Assembly (NCBI GenBank): GCA_001661245.1
Contig: KV454015.1
Location: 1,205,837-1,269,836 of the forward strand
DNA: 64,000 nucleotides
DNA from: Pachysolen tannophilus NRRL Y-2460
Lineage: Eukaryota > Ascomycota > Pichiomycetes > Alaninales > Pachysolenaceae
Direction of reading: 5' to 3'
Shown: positions 41,301-51,716 of the stretch, in pieces
Layout: every line of letters begins with the position of its first letter
Position numbering within the stretch: position 1 is the first letter of the stretch
Position numbers and translations under genes: made by a program
Notes under the pieces: generated by a model
The model's input: only the letters and a program-made list of their open reading frames with translations
What the model was told of the DNA's origin: nothing
Database searches by the model: none

Positions 41301-43492
41301 ACTCTCTCACTGTCAGACTTCCCTGAGTTCGATATGGAAATACTCGGTTTGTCCAAGAGCTCAGAAATATTATTCTCTCTACTTTTATCTTCTAAAGACA
41401 ATGAAGCCATGCTGGGTCTCCCTGTATATTTAGCCTTCCCATTTCCCGTGGAAATAACTGTATGCAAATTTACCTCTGCTTCGTTTTCATATTCAAAATC
41501 ATTCCCATCGGGGCTGTCACTCTCATTCGATTGATTCATCAAAATATCTACATCATGCAACCAAGAAACTCCTGCAACACTAAATTTCCTGAAAAGCATC
41601 AAATTATCAGTTAAAGTACCTGTCTTATCTGAAAATACATAACTAACTTGTCCCAATTCTTCTAGAATGGTGGCAGTCCTTGCTTCTGCTGGTGTGTTTG
41701 ATGGTTTATGATACATATCTATATCCCACTGCAATAATAATACTTGCATTACTTTGATAATTTCCATTGTAACATAAAGAGCTAAAGGAATTAATGTGTT
41801 GAAAATGATGATAAACCCCATCAAAGTTGCTGCCAAACCAGCATCTTGTTCACGTATGTACCATGCTGTATATTTTAATTTTTTATAATATAATTTTTCT
41901 CCCATTGTACAAAAAGCAGCAAGTAAAATAACCACACAAACCATAAAGATAACAATGTGGTTAATGACTTTTTGTAGTTTTGGGGCTTTTGCTCTTGGGT
42001 TTTTAACTGCATTCATTCTTATTTTAGTTTCCTCACCAGTGAATACTACCAAGCCTATAATACATTCAGTATTCCTAATAATGGATCCTCTATAAATGAC
42101 ATTATTATTATCTAGAGCATAAGAATTTTTACCCTCTGATGTACGGATTTCTGCAAACCCTTCAAAATTGTATAAATCAATATTTGGGTCTTCCGTTATA
42201 ATAGTTGCATCAATATTTTTCAAACCTTCGGAAGAACTACATATTTTTGATAATTCTGTCAGAGGAGATTTGCATTTTAAATTTGTTTCACCATCTAATG
42301 CCATTGTTTCAACGTATACATCACCTGAATCACTATTGGAGGCTAGAAGAACCATATCTGCCGGAACCCAGTCATCTTCTTTTAATTTCACTATTTGACC
42401 AACTCTAATATTTTTCCACTCTGTGGTTTTCTCTACTATTCCTGCTTTATTTAATTTATCTAAATCGAGAAAAATATTCTCAGAACTATCAGAATCAGAT
42501 AAACCATCACTTGAATTGGAACCCAATACGGAATCAATATCATCAGCGTTAGATTGTAATTCCGAAGCGGAATTATAACTTCGCCTTATCTTATCATTAC
42601 CATATAAGTGATTTTGATTTACACAGGTAGATGGTGTCATCAATGTTGTCAACTTATTATTTTCTTCTTTATCCTGAAGATGTCTTCTATAATCATCATA
42701 TCCTTCTCTCAGCATTGAAATCAGCATGAATATCAAAAGCGGTATTATTGTAGTATAACTACCTGTAGTAGAAAGTCCTGGAATCATTTGTAAAATGGAG
42801 ACAACCATGAAATAACAATTTGCAATTTTAGAAAATTGGAAATATAATTGTTTTGGGAAAAAAGTATATACATTGTATCTTGATGAAGTGACAACATTAT
42901 CACAATATGCCTTGTTAGTCCGTTCATCTGTTAATAATTTATTGGAAAATTTATCAACAACATATGGTTCATGATAGTCTTCAAATAAACTTAAAGGAAC
43001 TCTTCTACCGTTTTCCGAAGGTTTTATTTCTTTTATACCCAATAATTTATGATGAGTCTTTGTTACCATCGATCTTAAATGTTTCCTAAAACTTTTTCTA
43101 AATTTTTTTTCATTTATTAGTCCTTTTGAATATGTTAGACTTGTATATTCAGAATCAGTATTAGCTTTCAGGTCTTTAATATCATGATCCATATCTGGTT
43201 CATTTCTAAACAATTCAGAACCTTTCGAACTATGTGGCTCTTGCAATTTCGTTAGTTCAATGGCAACCGCTCCCAGATCCCCCAGATCATTATCTTCATT
43301 TTCATTGATAACTTTACTATTATTTGAAGTTTCCACAGATTTGCTTAAAATTTGTGACCTCAAAGATAACCCTCTACGCCTTTTCTTCGTTGTCTTCGGC
43401 GGTTGTAACTGATTACTTGGAAAATTTAAATGATCCGAAAACGGATTATCCGAATAGCTCACCAGACCACCAGTGCTATTATTATTCTCCAT
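38327..43492 (-). CDS. DNF3: P4-ATPase phospholipid flippase Dnf3
   Basis: Aminophospholipid flippase of Golgi/endosomal and plasma membranes, 1721 residues (yeast Dnf3 is 1656). N-terminal to the first membrane pair is YTFFPKQLYFQFSKIANCYF, with LQMIPGLSTTGSYTTIIPL typical of the Dnf3 branch. The A-domain carries DGETNLKCK; the phosphorylation site is SDKTGTLT near residue 620; the hinge motif GDGANDIAM is near 1267. A long Ser-rich insertion lies between the phosphorylation and nucleotide domains, including a repeat of PSLQ(L/I) units (about residues 938-985). The C-terminal cytosolic tail is about 190 residues and Lys-rich. Ten hydrophobic segments can be counted. The ATG at 43492 is the first in frame. 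Drs2 and Neo1 are excluded by length and signature. Confidence 0.93.
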   Translation of the reverse strand: MENNNSTGGLVSYSDNPFSDHLNFPSNQLQPPKTTKKRRRGLSLRSQILSKSVETSNNSKVINENEDNDLGDLGAVAIELTKLQEPHSSKGSELFRNEPDMDHDIKDLKANTDSEYTSLTYSKGLINEKKFRKSFRKHLRSMVTKTHHKLLGIKEIKPSENGRRVPLSLFEDYHEPYVVDKFSNKLLTDERTNKAYCDNVVTSSRYNVYTFFPKQLYFQFSKIANCYFMVVSILQMIPGLSTTGSYTTIIPLLIFMLISMLREGYDDYRRHLQDKEENNKLTTLMTPSTCVNQNHLYGNDKIRRSYNSASELQSNADDIDSVLGSNSSDGLSDSDSSENIFLDLDKLNKAGIVEKTTEWKNIRVGQIVKLKEDDWVPADMVLLASNSDSGDVYVETMALDGETNLKCKSPLTELSKICSSSEGLKNIDATIITEDPNIDLYNFEGFAEIRTSEGKNSYALDNNNVIYRGSIIRNTECIIGLVVFTGEETKIRMNAVKNPRAKAPKLQKVINHIVIFMVCVVILLAAFCTMGEKLYYKKLKYTAWYIREQDAGLAATLMGFIIIFNTLIPLALYVTMEIIKVMQVLLLQWDIDMYHKPSNTPAEARTATILEELGQVSYVFSDKTGTLTDNLMLFRKFSVAGVSWLHDVDILMNQSNESDSPDGNDFEYENEAEVNLHTVISTGNGKAKYTGRPSMASLSLEDKSRENNISELLDKPSISISNSGKSDSERVSDSSPIKPQEIKSSRELIGYIQRNPQTIFSKKVKFFLLSLALCHSCLPKKAKKNVEEDNRDSEEGSADDEIDYQSASQDELALVVAARDMGYVVYDLNKDMLTIKTYPNGFDASPVKEVYQILDIIEFSSSRKRMSIVLKFPDNRICLFCKGADNVILERLKNADMAKEKIRELSKQTNERKNAEADLILQRKSMEQQLMRASISSIGSIQLRNRPSLQLKRPSLQINGRPSLQINGKTSFHSNNNKTSLQLGSRPNSFDNYLRNGEEQADEVENIAENSKRSLHLQQAKKYGIMTANNNGSLNSIESYIPPDRLVLNEEYVMERTLEHIEDFSTEGLRTLLYSFKWLDKDEYEDWTRKYKEAKMALVDRNKKIEETGELIETNFELLGATAIEDKLQVGVAETVEKLRRAGIKMWMLTGDKRETAINIGYSCSLIKDYSTVVVLSNDDGVDSLSEKMTAVSLEIDAGSVAHSVVVIDGATLTDIESDMTLMTLFVELGIKADSVVCCRASPSQKANMVLSVRKKNKEKVTLAIGDGANDIAMIQSADIGIGITGKEGLQAARSSDYSIAQFRYLLKLLLVHGRYNYIRTSKFVMCTFYKELLFYLTQVLYQRQDAFTGSSLYESWSLSMFNTLFTSLPVICIGMFEKDLRASTLLAFPELYIIGRKSECLNLGVFIYWMSIAASQSVIVSFLCWYLYGFTALDDNTTYALCVLSFTSLVTIINTKCQVLEMKNRTKLNFAGWFTSVAGWMVWCLFLPALYGDKNSKIYYVRSGFYHHFGRDYTWWAALLIIMVVGILYDLVIQSIRKEIFPTMTDDFQILENDYEFRKNCEIEAFEQMKQGWTWPHESELLDLDLENMSVKKRRFYKVKSFIKKGTTHQRKRTTTLPSSTELPAGTPSVVKKASANESNYKTEILPSGKMIRKRIKQNENGKSNNGNDINSDERSGKLDIITKKLRIKTKHEMITEDDDEDIEKIIRERVKGLEDVNGR

Positions 43493-44070
43493 TCTCCCAA
43501 ATTATTTAACTGGAAAACTTGCGCATTTATAAAAATCGGGGAATTAAACAACAAAATTTTTTCCAATATTACTATAAAAAAAAAAAAAAAACTTCGAAGT
43601 CTTTTAAAATTTCTCCAATTTCCTGAGCCAATAAATATCTATTCAAGAAAACTAAAGCTCACAATAAACCGCTATCCAACTGTCCTCAAATACAATAGTT
43701 GGACACTAATTCAACCTTTTTTAAAAGTATTAAATACTTGGTATATTTATGTATTTTAGATTTTAGACGCTTATTACCTGATTTCTTGTGTTTCTTTTTC
43801 TAAGCGAACCGCCTAATAAAACTTGCACGACATGAAATTGCAGTACAAATACAACTAATACAACTAAAATTATCAATTACTACCTACGGATGTTTTTATT
43901 TGAACTATATAAGAATATAAAGTAAGTAAGTAAGTAGTTAGTGATTAGTGACTGTTGTCCTCCCGGTTGCTCTTTTCAATGTTTTGTGTGTCCCTTCACC
44001 TTTCCGTTTCCAACCCAATCCTGTCCTGTCCAATTTTCTTTTTTTTTTTTTTTTTTTTTTTGGTTTTGGC
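43493..44070. other. Intergenic DNF3 promoter / SSH4 3' region
   Basis: 578 nt containing A and T runs (T-run 44039-44060) and GTAA repeats near 43921-43934. No distinct regulatory motif or gene was seen. Confidence 0.45.
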
Positions 44071-45519
44071 CTAATCTTCATCATCGCTATTATCTTCTCC
44101 GTCTGCTGTATCTCCTTCGTCATCCACGTCATTGTCTTCGATTCTTCCAAGATGCTCCAAGTCTCTTGAGCTTCCTTCGCGTATTTCGCCCGATAGTTCT
44201 TCTTCGTCACTTGTATATAGAGGTGGATCTCTAGGTAAACTGTTTAGAGTGTAATTTTCATCGCCGCCATTTTCGGTATCTGTGAAACTTGCCTTTGTTG
44301 CGTCCCAGAAATCTGGTGGGAACTCTTCATCGCCGTCGCTGTACTCGCTACTACTCTCAAGCAACACGTCTTCGTTAAATGCCTTATACAGTGGTGGAGG
44401 TAAACCTTTACCTTCCAATGGAGCAAACCCCCATTTCTTGACATTACCTTCGATAAATACAAATCCAGCCTGACCCATATTGACATGAACGCAACATTTA
44501 TTTGTTGAACCAATTGTGGGATAAATCTTTGTTGGACGAAATCCCTTTATGTGACCTCCAATCTTGGATTCGGATAATTTTTTCCCATTTCTAGTGAAAA
44601 AAATTGTACCTGATTGAGTTCTATATCCTATTCCTACAACATCTGCAACTTCAAGCTCAGGAAAAATTTTAAGCCCATTTTTATTTTCCAATTTAAAAGG
44701 TTGATTAAAACGCCTATCACCATTTGAATCATATGCAATCGAAAACCGGTGTCTCCCGGGTAATCTGAAAAAAGGATATGGAGAGGTAGCAATACCTAAT
44801 GATATTATTGTATTTTCTGGATTTGGTAATGTATATATCTTGCATTCAAAATAATAAACATCATTAACTCTTGGTATTGGAATATTAGTTTGGATAGACA
44901 ATTCTGATCCAGGTAATGTTTGATTAAAATTTATTTCACTCTTATTTACAACTTGTATCTCTCTAAAAGCGTTGATATTTGGTTTAAATTCCCATGCAGA
45001 TACTCCTTTCTCTTCTATAGATAATGCTTGAGATAAAGTCAAATCTGATCTATCAATAGGATTTAACTTCATAAAATCTTTTGCCTGGAAATATAACTCT
45101 TGTTCATTTGGAGTCAACTCTACCAATGCTCTATTATCTTCTTCTAGCATTGTTTGTTCATCATCAAAACTACCCGGTTCATCAGTAGTTAACGCTACTG
45201 GCTTAAATCTCGATATAATATCATTTGCAACCGATATCATTCCAACTACAAGAGCAATGGCCATAACGCATGAGCATAAACTCAGTATAACTATTATTCC
45301 TGGTGGAATGAATAATACATCATCATCATCATTATCATCATTATTATTACCTTTATTATTAATATAATTATTAATAACGTCCTCATATCCGTTTCCGTTT
45401 CCGTTCCCGCTCCAAAAGTATTCACGATTATCACTTATTAAAAACAGCACAGGAATAGCTGCAACTTTTTGGAATGATTTGCAAAAAATCAACCAATGTA
45501 ATCCAAATCTAATCATCAT
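44071..45519 (-). CDS. SSH4: SPRY-domain Rsp5 adaptor, Ssh4/Ear1 type
   Basis: A 482-residue single-pass membrane protein of the Ssh4/Ear1 family, endosome/vacuole adaptors that bring the Nedd4-type ligase Rsp5 to membrane cargo. A transmembrane segment at about 74-98 (GIIVILSLCSCVMAIALVVG) precedes a linker, then a B30.2/SPRY domain (about 200-360) with YYFECKIYTLP, LGIATSPYPFFRLPGRHRFS and GTIFFTRNGK. Two PY motifs that would bind Rsp5 follow: PPPLY near residue 385 and DPPLY near 437. The C-terminal tail is very acidic. Ear1 is the paralog and cannot be separated by inspection. The N-terminus (residues 1-72) is Asn/Asp-rich. The start is the first of two consecutive ATGs. Confidence 0.85.
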   Translation of the reverse strand: MMIRFGLHWLIFCKSFQKVAAIPVLFLISDNREYFWSGNGNGNGYEDVINNYINNKGNNNDDNDDDDVLFIPPGIIVILSLCSCVMAIALVVGMISVANDIISRFKPVALTTDEPGSFDDEQTMLEEDNRALVELTPNEQELYFQAKDFMKLNPIDRSDLTLSQALSIEEKGVSAWEFKPNINAFREIQVVNKSEINFNQTLPGSELSIQTNIPIPRVNDVYYFECKIYTLPNPENTIISLGIATSPYPFFRLPGRHRFSIAYDSNGDRRFNQPFKLENKNGLKIFPELEVADVVGIGYRTQSGTIFFTRNGKKLSESKIGGHIKGFRPTKIYPTIGSTNKCCVHVNMGQAGFVFIEGNVKKWGFAPLEGKGLPPPLYKAFNEDVLLESSSEYSDGDEEFPPDFWDATKASFTDTENGGDENYTLNSLPRDPPLYTSDEEELSGEIREGSSRDLEHLGRIEDNDVDDEGDTADGEDNSDDED

Positions 45520-45924
45520 TAATACTGCTGACTATTATTATTATTATTATTATTATTATTTATCGTTATGAAAAATCAAAATGAAAAAAAGCAGAAAAAA
45601 AAAAAGAACACTTGATGCAAAACTTCAATAAGCAAAATTTTAAATACAAATAAAATAACTAATTTCAGCTGTCAAATAAACCCACTGACTTTAAAATATC
45701 TATAACATTACAATAAAAGTTAAGTTTTTTTGACTTATATTTATCTTCTACCGTTATCTTCAAATTGAAGATGAATTATATTCTGTTTCTTTCTTTTCTA
45801 GTCACACTTCGATTACCTAAAACGGTTGTTGATATTATGGTACACTACCTCCAGAACTCCCCCGAAGGAAGTAGAAGGTTGAAGATGAAATATAGTTTGG
45901 CAACTGGTGGTATAATAGTGGTAT
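45520..45924. other. Intergenic SSH4 promoter / MLH1 3' end
   Basis: 404 nt with a TTA/ATT repeat (about 45533-45560) and an A-rich tract. No gene was seen. Confidence 0.45.
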
Positions 45925-48162
45925 TCAACATCTTTCAAATACTTTGTATAAACCTGGCAAGTTTGCTATTTCAACGACATCATTTGCCAAGGTGTTTGTA
46001 GCTAGGAGTCTTCTTTTAAGAGCTGGGAATAGTACATTTTCCATTGTATAGTGAAATTCTTTGAAAGTACTAGTTTCTGAATTTTTGTCAATTGGAAGAA
46101 TTTCTGGGATGTAAAAAAGTGCGATTTGTTTTAATATTCCTTCAAAGCAAAGTTTTTCCTCTGTCCAGTGTACTTGTGTGCCTATTCTGTATAAGAACAA
46201 TGGTAGCTTTGATAGAGGAGGTAGATAACCTTTTATTAACAATGGTACAGTTTTAATTTTAGGATCTTCTTTATCTTCATCATCAATCTCAATTGCAAAA
46301 TATTCTTCCAACATTTCTTTCATTTGTGTCATGGTATCAATCAACTTATCAATAGATATTTCCTTTCCAATCTCTAAACCTTGTAATAAGTTTTTGATCG
46401 ATAGGCCATCCGAGTTTAAATATATTTTACCAAAATTGCTGAAATCTGATAATCCAATTTGATAAAATAATTCATTCAAGACAGCGGCATAATCTACCAA
46501 GTACAATTTCACATCATACTGGATAGCAGCTAATCTTCTTTGTGCGTCAACAACTCCAACGTACGTGTGTTTTGAGAAAATTTGAGTTAAATCTTTATGA
46601 ATATTTGATTCCACTTCATCTCTTAAAGATAACACGCTACCTAATTTGACCTTGATCCTTTCCCTATTTACAGACTTGTACTCAATAGACGGCCCAGTGC
46701 TCCCAGTATTCCCAGTACTCCCACTACTTCCACTACCCCCAGTTCCTCCAATTTCGTTTTGAATGGTTTCTTGTGCTTCGTCATTTTCATCGCTTTCTGC
46801 ATTAATAATTTCGCCCGAACGATTATTCTTACCGTTAATAAATGTAGTGATTTTAACTTGAGATGAATCAGTTCGAACTAATCTATTCTCTTGTCTCTTG
46901 ACTTTCTGAGTCCAGCTATTGGAAGAAGGAGTATTGGAAACTGCAGTTTCAGAATTACTCTCATAATCTTCTTCTTCTCTAAATCTTTTGGCTCTAGGTA
47001 AAACTTGTTGAGTTAAAAAAGTCCTACTAGAATCTAAACTTGTTAATTTTTCTTGAACGATTGAAACAATATATTCAATGATTTCATCTTCAAACAAAAA
47101 TCGTACTTCTCTCTTTGTTGGGTGAACATTCACATCAACATTTTTAGCATTAATTTCAAGCGCCAAATAAAGAAAAGGTTTATTTCCTTTAGGTAAAAAA
47201 ACTGAATATAATTGATTAAGTGCTCTTTTAAGCGGATCACAAGAAACAAGCCTATTATTAATGAAAAAAACTTCGGTAGTTTTCTTTTGGCCATAGTTTG
47301 GATTTGTTATCTGAGCAAAACATTGAACCAATCCAATGTCTTCATTAGGAAGAACCTGTATTTCAACCAACTCATTAGCAATGGCAGAACCATAAACTGC
47401 TCTTATTCTTTCCTTTATAGGTAGATCAGATCTGGTTGTCAAAGAATTATAAGATTCACCAAATTTTTTGCAGGAAAATCCTACATGCCCCGTATGAATA
47501 GCATATTTTCCTACAACTTCTAATATCTTATGAAATTCTTCACTAGCTGATCTTAAAGCCCTTAGTCTAGAAGGAACATTATAAAACAAGTCTTCAACCA
47601 AAATTTGTGTTCCATTTTTCCCTGCAACCGCTTTTGGTTCAGACGATGTCTTTGGTTTCATAGGTATAAGTTTACCATCGGAATAAAAACATTTCCAAGC
47701 ACAAGGTGACTTGTTTGTCTTCGTTGTCACTGTCAAATGAGATATATGTGAAATACTGGCAAGAGCCTCGCCTCTAAACCCATATGTGGCGATGGAATCT
47801 AAATCTTCAAATTTTTCCAATTTCGATGTTGTGAACCTTTCACAGAGTATAGGAAGATCATCTTTCTCAATACCATTACCATTATCCGTTATTTGTAACT
47901 GTTTCAATCCACCTTCTTTGACAAGTACTTCTATCGAAGTTGATTTGGCATCAATTGAGTTCTCCAATATTTCTTTCAAAGCATTTGAAGGACCAATAAT
48001 AATCTCACCAGCAGCTATTCTATTCACTACAGATACATCAAGTGGCTAAAAAAACATCGCATAAAATATTAATTGAGTTAGTTTTCAAACCCTAGATATA
48101 CAATATGGTTATACTAAACTTACCCGTATTCTTGCTGGTTGCAAAACCTCTTCATTAGACAT
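45925..48162 (-). CDS. MLH1: DNA mismatch repair protein Mlh1, spliced
   Basis: MutL homolog that forms nuclear mismatch-repair heterodimers with Pms1 and Mlh3. Exon 1 (48124-48162) gives MSNEEVLQPARIR and exon 2 (from 48045) gives PLDVSVVNRIAAGEI; the total is 719 residues (yeast 769). GHKL ATPase motifs are KEILENSIDA, ITDNGNGI and TYGFRGEALASI, and DVNVHPTKREVRF follows. A Gly/Ser/Thr repeat (about residues 440-460) links the ATPase and dimerisation halves. The protein ends in FERC, the conserved Mlh1 terminus that completes the Pms1 endonuclease site. It is tandem with SSH4 and HUL5, all on the minus strand. Starting inside exon 2 would delete the first conserved strand. Confidence 0.96.
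48046..48123 (-). other. Intron of MLH1
   Basis: 78-nt phase-0 intron with donor GTAAGT, branch ACTAAC and acceptor TTTTTAG. Splicing restores the conserved Mlh1 N-terminus. Confidence 0.88.
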
Positions 48163-48395
48163 CTTGGATTCCGTTTGCTATTAAAACAAACCCAGTATTG
48201 TAAAAACCGTAAAAGATTAATTGTACTTAAGTTCTTTTGCTATAAACCGTTATTTAGAAATGTACGCGTTAAGACAATTTTTTACTTTTTTGGTTTTTTG
48301 ACTTTTTAAGAAATCATAATTACAACAACAATTTAAGTGATAAATACATTGCAAAAGAGTCGATTAACTAACTATATACACAAAGAGAAATTAAT

Positions 48396-51300
48396 TCAGG
48401 ACAAATCAAATCCGGCCTCTGAATTGATTGAATAAAGCAATTTTTCTTTCAAGAGCTTTCTATTTCTGTAATCGGGCAATTTCAACAAATTAACACAAGT
48501 TGAAGAAGTAGGTAACCTGTCAACACCACTTGCTCCTGCATTCCTTATTCCAAACTTTGGCCTCAACTCTTTAAAACCTAATAATGGAGCCTTTGGAGAT
48601 GAAGTGACAAACTTGACGAATTTAAATTTTTCTTCTTTAGAGAATTCTTTTAGTATTGACCAAAGATCAACAATAGTTTGATCCGTCTCCAAATATCCAC
48701 CGTATTCGACATTATGCCTTAAATCATCAATATCAATCTCTTTCTCACCTCCAGAAACTAACATTTGCAACTCCATAGGGTTGAAAAAATTTAGCCAATT
48801 AGGGGATATGATGTCAAAAAGACCTTTTAAAAAGTATTGTGATTGAATATTGATCGAAGTATTTAACTTGAAGTTGGCCACCGAATATACATATTGTAAC
48901 TTATTGGAGTTATTAACGCTTATCCTAGATCCATTAGGAATCAAATCAACAGTTACTAATTGTGAAGAATAAGGTAGTTTCTCAGTAATGGTGAAGTTTA
49001 AATCCAACCCTTCCAATTCGTCGTCATTTAGTTTCAACAATTTAATCAAGTTATTATATAAATCTTCATCTAGATATTTCAAATCATCAAACGAATTTTT
49101 GTACTGTGAGCTACTGCTGCTACCAACATTTTCCAAAGAACACCACTTTGCTAAGAAAAATTGAGCAAACGAAATATCGATCAAAATTTTTTCATATAAA
49201 CATTTACCAATAATCATTCCCAAAAATCTCATCATTTGCAAGAAAAATTGATTTTCTTCAGTAAAATCATAGTCATTTTGTAACCTACCTTTATTTTCAC
49301 GAATTTTCTGTTGCTGATATTTAGTTCTCCAAAAAAAATCGGTACTAGGATATAACTGGTAGGTTTTTGATGTCTGCTTGAAAAAATTGTAACCTGTATT
49401 GTTATCACTTTTGTTCATTGTATCATCATCAAAATTAGTATACTTGAATCCATCAGCGCATACACTGGTTAAAAACTCCTTGGTTAATCCACCTCCGTCA
49501 ATACCCATTTCAGGTCCAAACTGGTTAAAAAACTGCACAGATAATTGGTTTTTAAAATTTTGACCCGATAATTTACCATAGGCTTCAAATGCATCAAACA
49601 AAACATTATCCCTAGAAATATTTGCTTCTAACTTTGGAGTTTGCATGCTGAAATTGAAAAAATTAAAATTATTACTATTCAAATTTAGCCGTTCCCTATC
49701 AGATTCTATTAAAAAGTGGAAAATTTCAACCCGTTTATCAAATGGAATCAAGAATGGCAAATTATTCAAAATTTTTAAACTTGAAGAGACATCATTTGGT
49801 AACCATTTCTCTCTTTTGGAATAACGAGATTTCAATTTAAAAATAGGAGCCGTATTGGATCCTCCTCTTGTAATAGTTTGCATTTCCATATCTGAATCAT
49901 CATCCATAACTGGCATCCTTGTTTCTTCTTCAATCAATGGAAGTAATCTCTTTACCTCAAAATTTAATCCTCCACTTATACCTTTTTCATTTGTTATTAT
50001 CCAGAATTTATTATCCAAAAGTTTGATTCTTACATTTCTCAAAAAAATTTGATTCAAAACTTTCAACGATAAAGTTGCAATTGAATGATATTCAAATTTT
50101 GTAATTCCTAATGCTCCACTACTGACATTTTCCTGAAATTGAGAATTAAAGTAATCATCTATTGAATCTTCATTGATGACAATAAATATACAGAAGCCTC
50201 TTAAAAATTCAGCACAAGAAACAAACATTTTAGAATCACTTCCTCCAAATTTAAGTATTTCTTTATCATTCTGTACAACTAGTAAATAAAAATACACCTC
50301 CTGAAAAAGATACAATATGTGCCACCATCTTTTTGAAATATCACCAAATAGAGTTGGTAATATAGCTGTATCAATATCATATCGATAGTTAACTAGATAT
50401 GAGTAAATGCTTGAATTTTTAATTATTTCGAAAAACCAGTAATCAATGAAACCTAATGGTACCACTGAAACTATTATATTGATGAGCAACTGACTTTTCA
50501 ATTTAGAGTTTGTTTCAAATGATGAATAATAAATAGTATTGGAAGCATAATCATCGTTGATACTTATGAAGAATAATAATGAGTAAAAAAATAATGATAA
50601 TTTTTCAAATTGCTCATCACTTCCAGTGGTCAGTAATATGATTTGATTTAAAAAATCTATTGAGAATATGTAATCAATCATAGCACTTGACTCTTCATCT
50701 ACCAATATAATTGAATCGTCATTGAAAATACTTTCATTTTTATGAATATCGCCGAAATTATCGGACTCTATATCAGTGGTGAATACCACCTTGCGTGTAA
50801 ATGAATTTATTATAGAGGTTAAAGACTCTATAGTTAAAGTGTCCTTTTGTAATAGATTATATGTTTTAATGAAATTGATGAAATTCACCAAGAATTGCAA
50901 TGTTAAAGTATTTGAACCAGCCAAATCTTTGCTGTGATGCATAATCCAAGAATTCAATCTTATTAAAACATCTTCCATGGATGACCTTGGTACAAAGTTT
51001 TGTATTAAATCGACTGAATTATTCATAGAGAAAAATTTTATAAAAATGGATGTATCATTAATGGAGTATAATATTAAAATTTGAACCAATTTATCCACAA
51101 GTTTATTTGGAAACTTGTTTATGCAATCAACAGTAGCATGAAGTAATCTTTTAAAATGGACTTTTTTCAAATAAAGGATTTTAGAGCTGTTTGTATCCAA
51201 AATATCCAAGATTTTGGAAATCAAAATGATTTTCTCATCTTCACTCGATTTGACTCTCTTTGATGTTGAATGCACCAAATCGAAAAATACATTGGTAATC

Positions 51301-51716
51301 GCATTTATCACATTTGTAACCATTGCAATGCTAAAATCATCAATTTTTTGAACTTTTAAAAGTTCTTGTAAAAATGCAAAAATATGTTGTAATGTAATGA
51401 AATCCTGATACACTAATTCATTACTCAGAAATGTAAATTCTCTCAACAAACGATCATTATCATATACTTCCTCGTTATAAGTTAAATTTTTCCATCTTTC
51501 AATAATCTCCAGCTTCAACTTTTTCAACTCTATATGCTTTCTAATAGCAAGTTGTAATGTTATGGCAGCATTTGTTTCTCGCTTAGATTTTAATCTTTTC
51601 TGTCTCTCTTGCAGAGTATATTCTAAGTACGAAGCTTTGGAATTATTCAAAGATCTATTATTATTACCACCAAGGTTAATGTTCCTCTTTCTGGTAGTAC
51701 CAGTGAAATTGAACAT
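48396..51716 (-). CDS. HUL5: HECT ubiquitin ligase Hul5
   Basis: Hul5 is a proteasome-associated E4-like ligase that extends ubiquitin chains. The ATG chosen at 51716 gives MFNFTGTTRKRNINLGG, matching the Hul5/UBE3C start; no upstream ATG exists in frame. The length is 1106 residues (yeast 910, human UBE3C 1083). The N-terminus has a charged helix and an IQ-like motif (AAITLQLAIRKHIELKK). The HECT domain occupies roughly the last 380 residues, beginning near FFNQFGPEMGIDGGGLTKEF, and the catalytic Cys is C1074 in LPTSSTCVNLLKLPDY. The tail ends with GFDLS, close to the conserved hydrophobic end of HECT ligases. It lies upstream of MLH1 in tandem, 233 nt away. Confidence 0.92.
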   Translation of the reverse strand: MFNFTGTTRKRNINLGGNNNRSLNNSKASYLEYTLQERQKRLKSKRETNAAITLQLAIRKHIELKKLKLEIIERWKNLTYNEEVYDNDRLLREFTFLSNELVYQDFITLQHIFAFLQELLKVQKIDDFSIAMVTNVINAITNVFFDLVHSTSKRVKSSEDEKIILISKILDILDTNSSKILYLKKVHFKRLLHATVDCINKFPNKLVDKLVQILILYSINDTSIFIKFFSMNNSVDLIQNFVPRSSMEDVLIRLNSWIMHHSKDLAGSNTLTLQFLVNFINFIKTYNLLQKDTLTIESLTSIINSFTRKVVFTTDIESDNFGDIHKNESIFNDDSIILVDEESSAMIDYIFSIDFLNQIILLTTGSDEQFEKLSLFFYSLLFFISINDDYASNTIYYSSFETNSKLKSQLLINIIVSVVPLGFIDYWFFEIIKNSSIYSYLVNYRYDIDTAILPTLFGDISKRWWHILYLFQEVYFYLLVVQNDKEILKFGGSDSKMFVSCAEFLRGFCIFIVINEDSIDDYFNSQFQENVSSGALGITKFEYHSIATLSLKVLNQIFLRNVRIKLLDNKFWIITNEKGISGGLNFEVKRLLPLIEEETRMPVMDDDSDMEMQTITRGGSNTAPIFKLKSRYSKREKWLPNDVSSSLKILNNLPFLIPFDKRVEIFHFLIESDRERLNLNSNNFNFFNFSMQTPKLEANISRDNVLFDAFEAYGKLSGQNFKNQLSVQFFNQFGPEMGIDGGGLTKEFLTSVCADGFKYTNFDDDTMNKSDNNTGYNFFKQTSKTYQLYPSTDFFWRTKYQQQKIRENKGRLQNDYDFTEENQFFLQMMRFLGMIIGKCLYEKILIDISFAQFFLAKWCSLENVGSSSSSQYKNSFDDLKYLDEDLYNNLIKLLKLNDDELEGLDLNFTITEKLPYSSQLVTVDLIPNGSRISVNNSNKLQYVYSVANFKLNTSINIQSQYFLKGLFDIISPNWLNFFNPMELQMLVSGGEKEIDIDDLRHNVEYGGYLETDQTIVDLWSILKEFSKEEKFKFVKFVTSSPKAPLLGFKELRPKFGIRNAGASGVDRLPTSSTCVNLLKLPDYRNRKLLKEKLLYSINSEAGFDLS

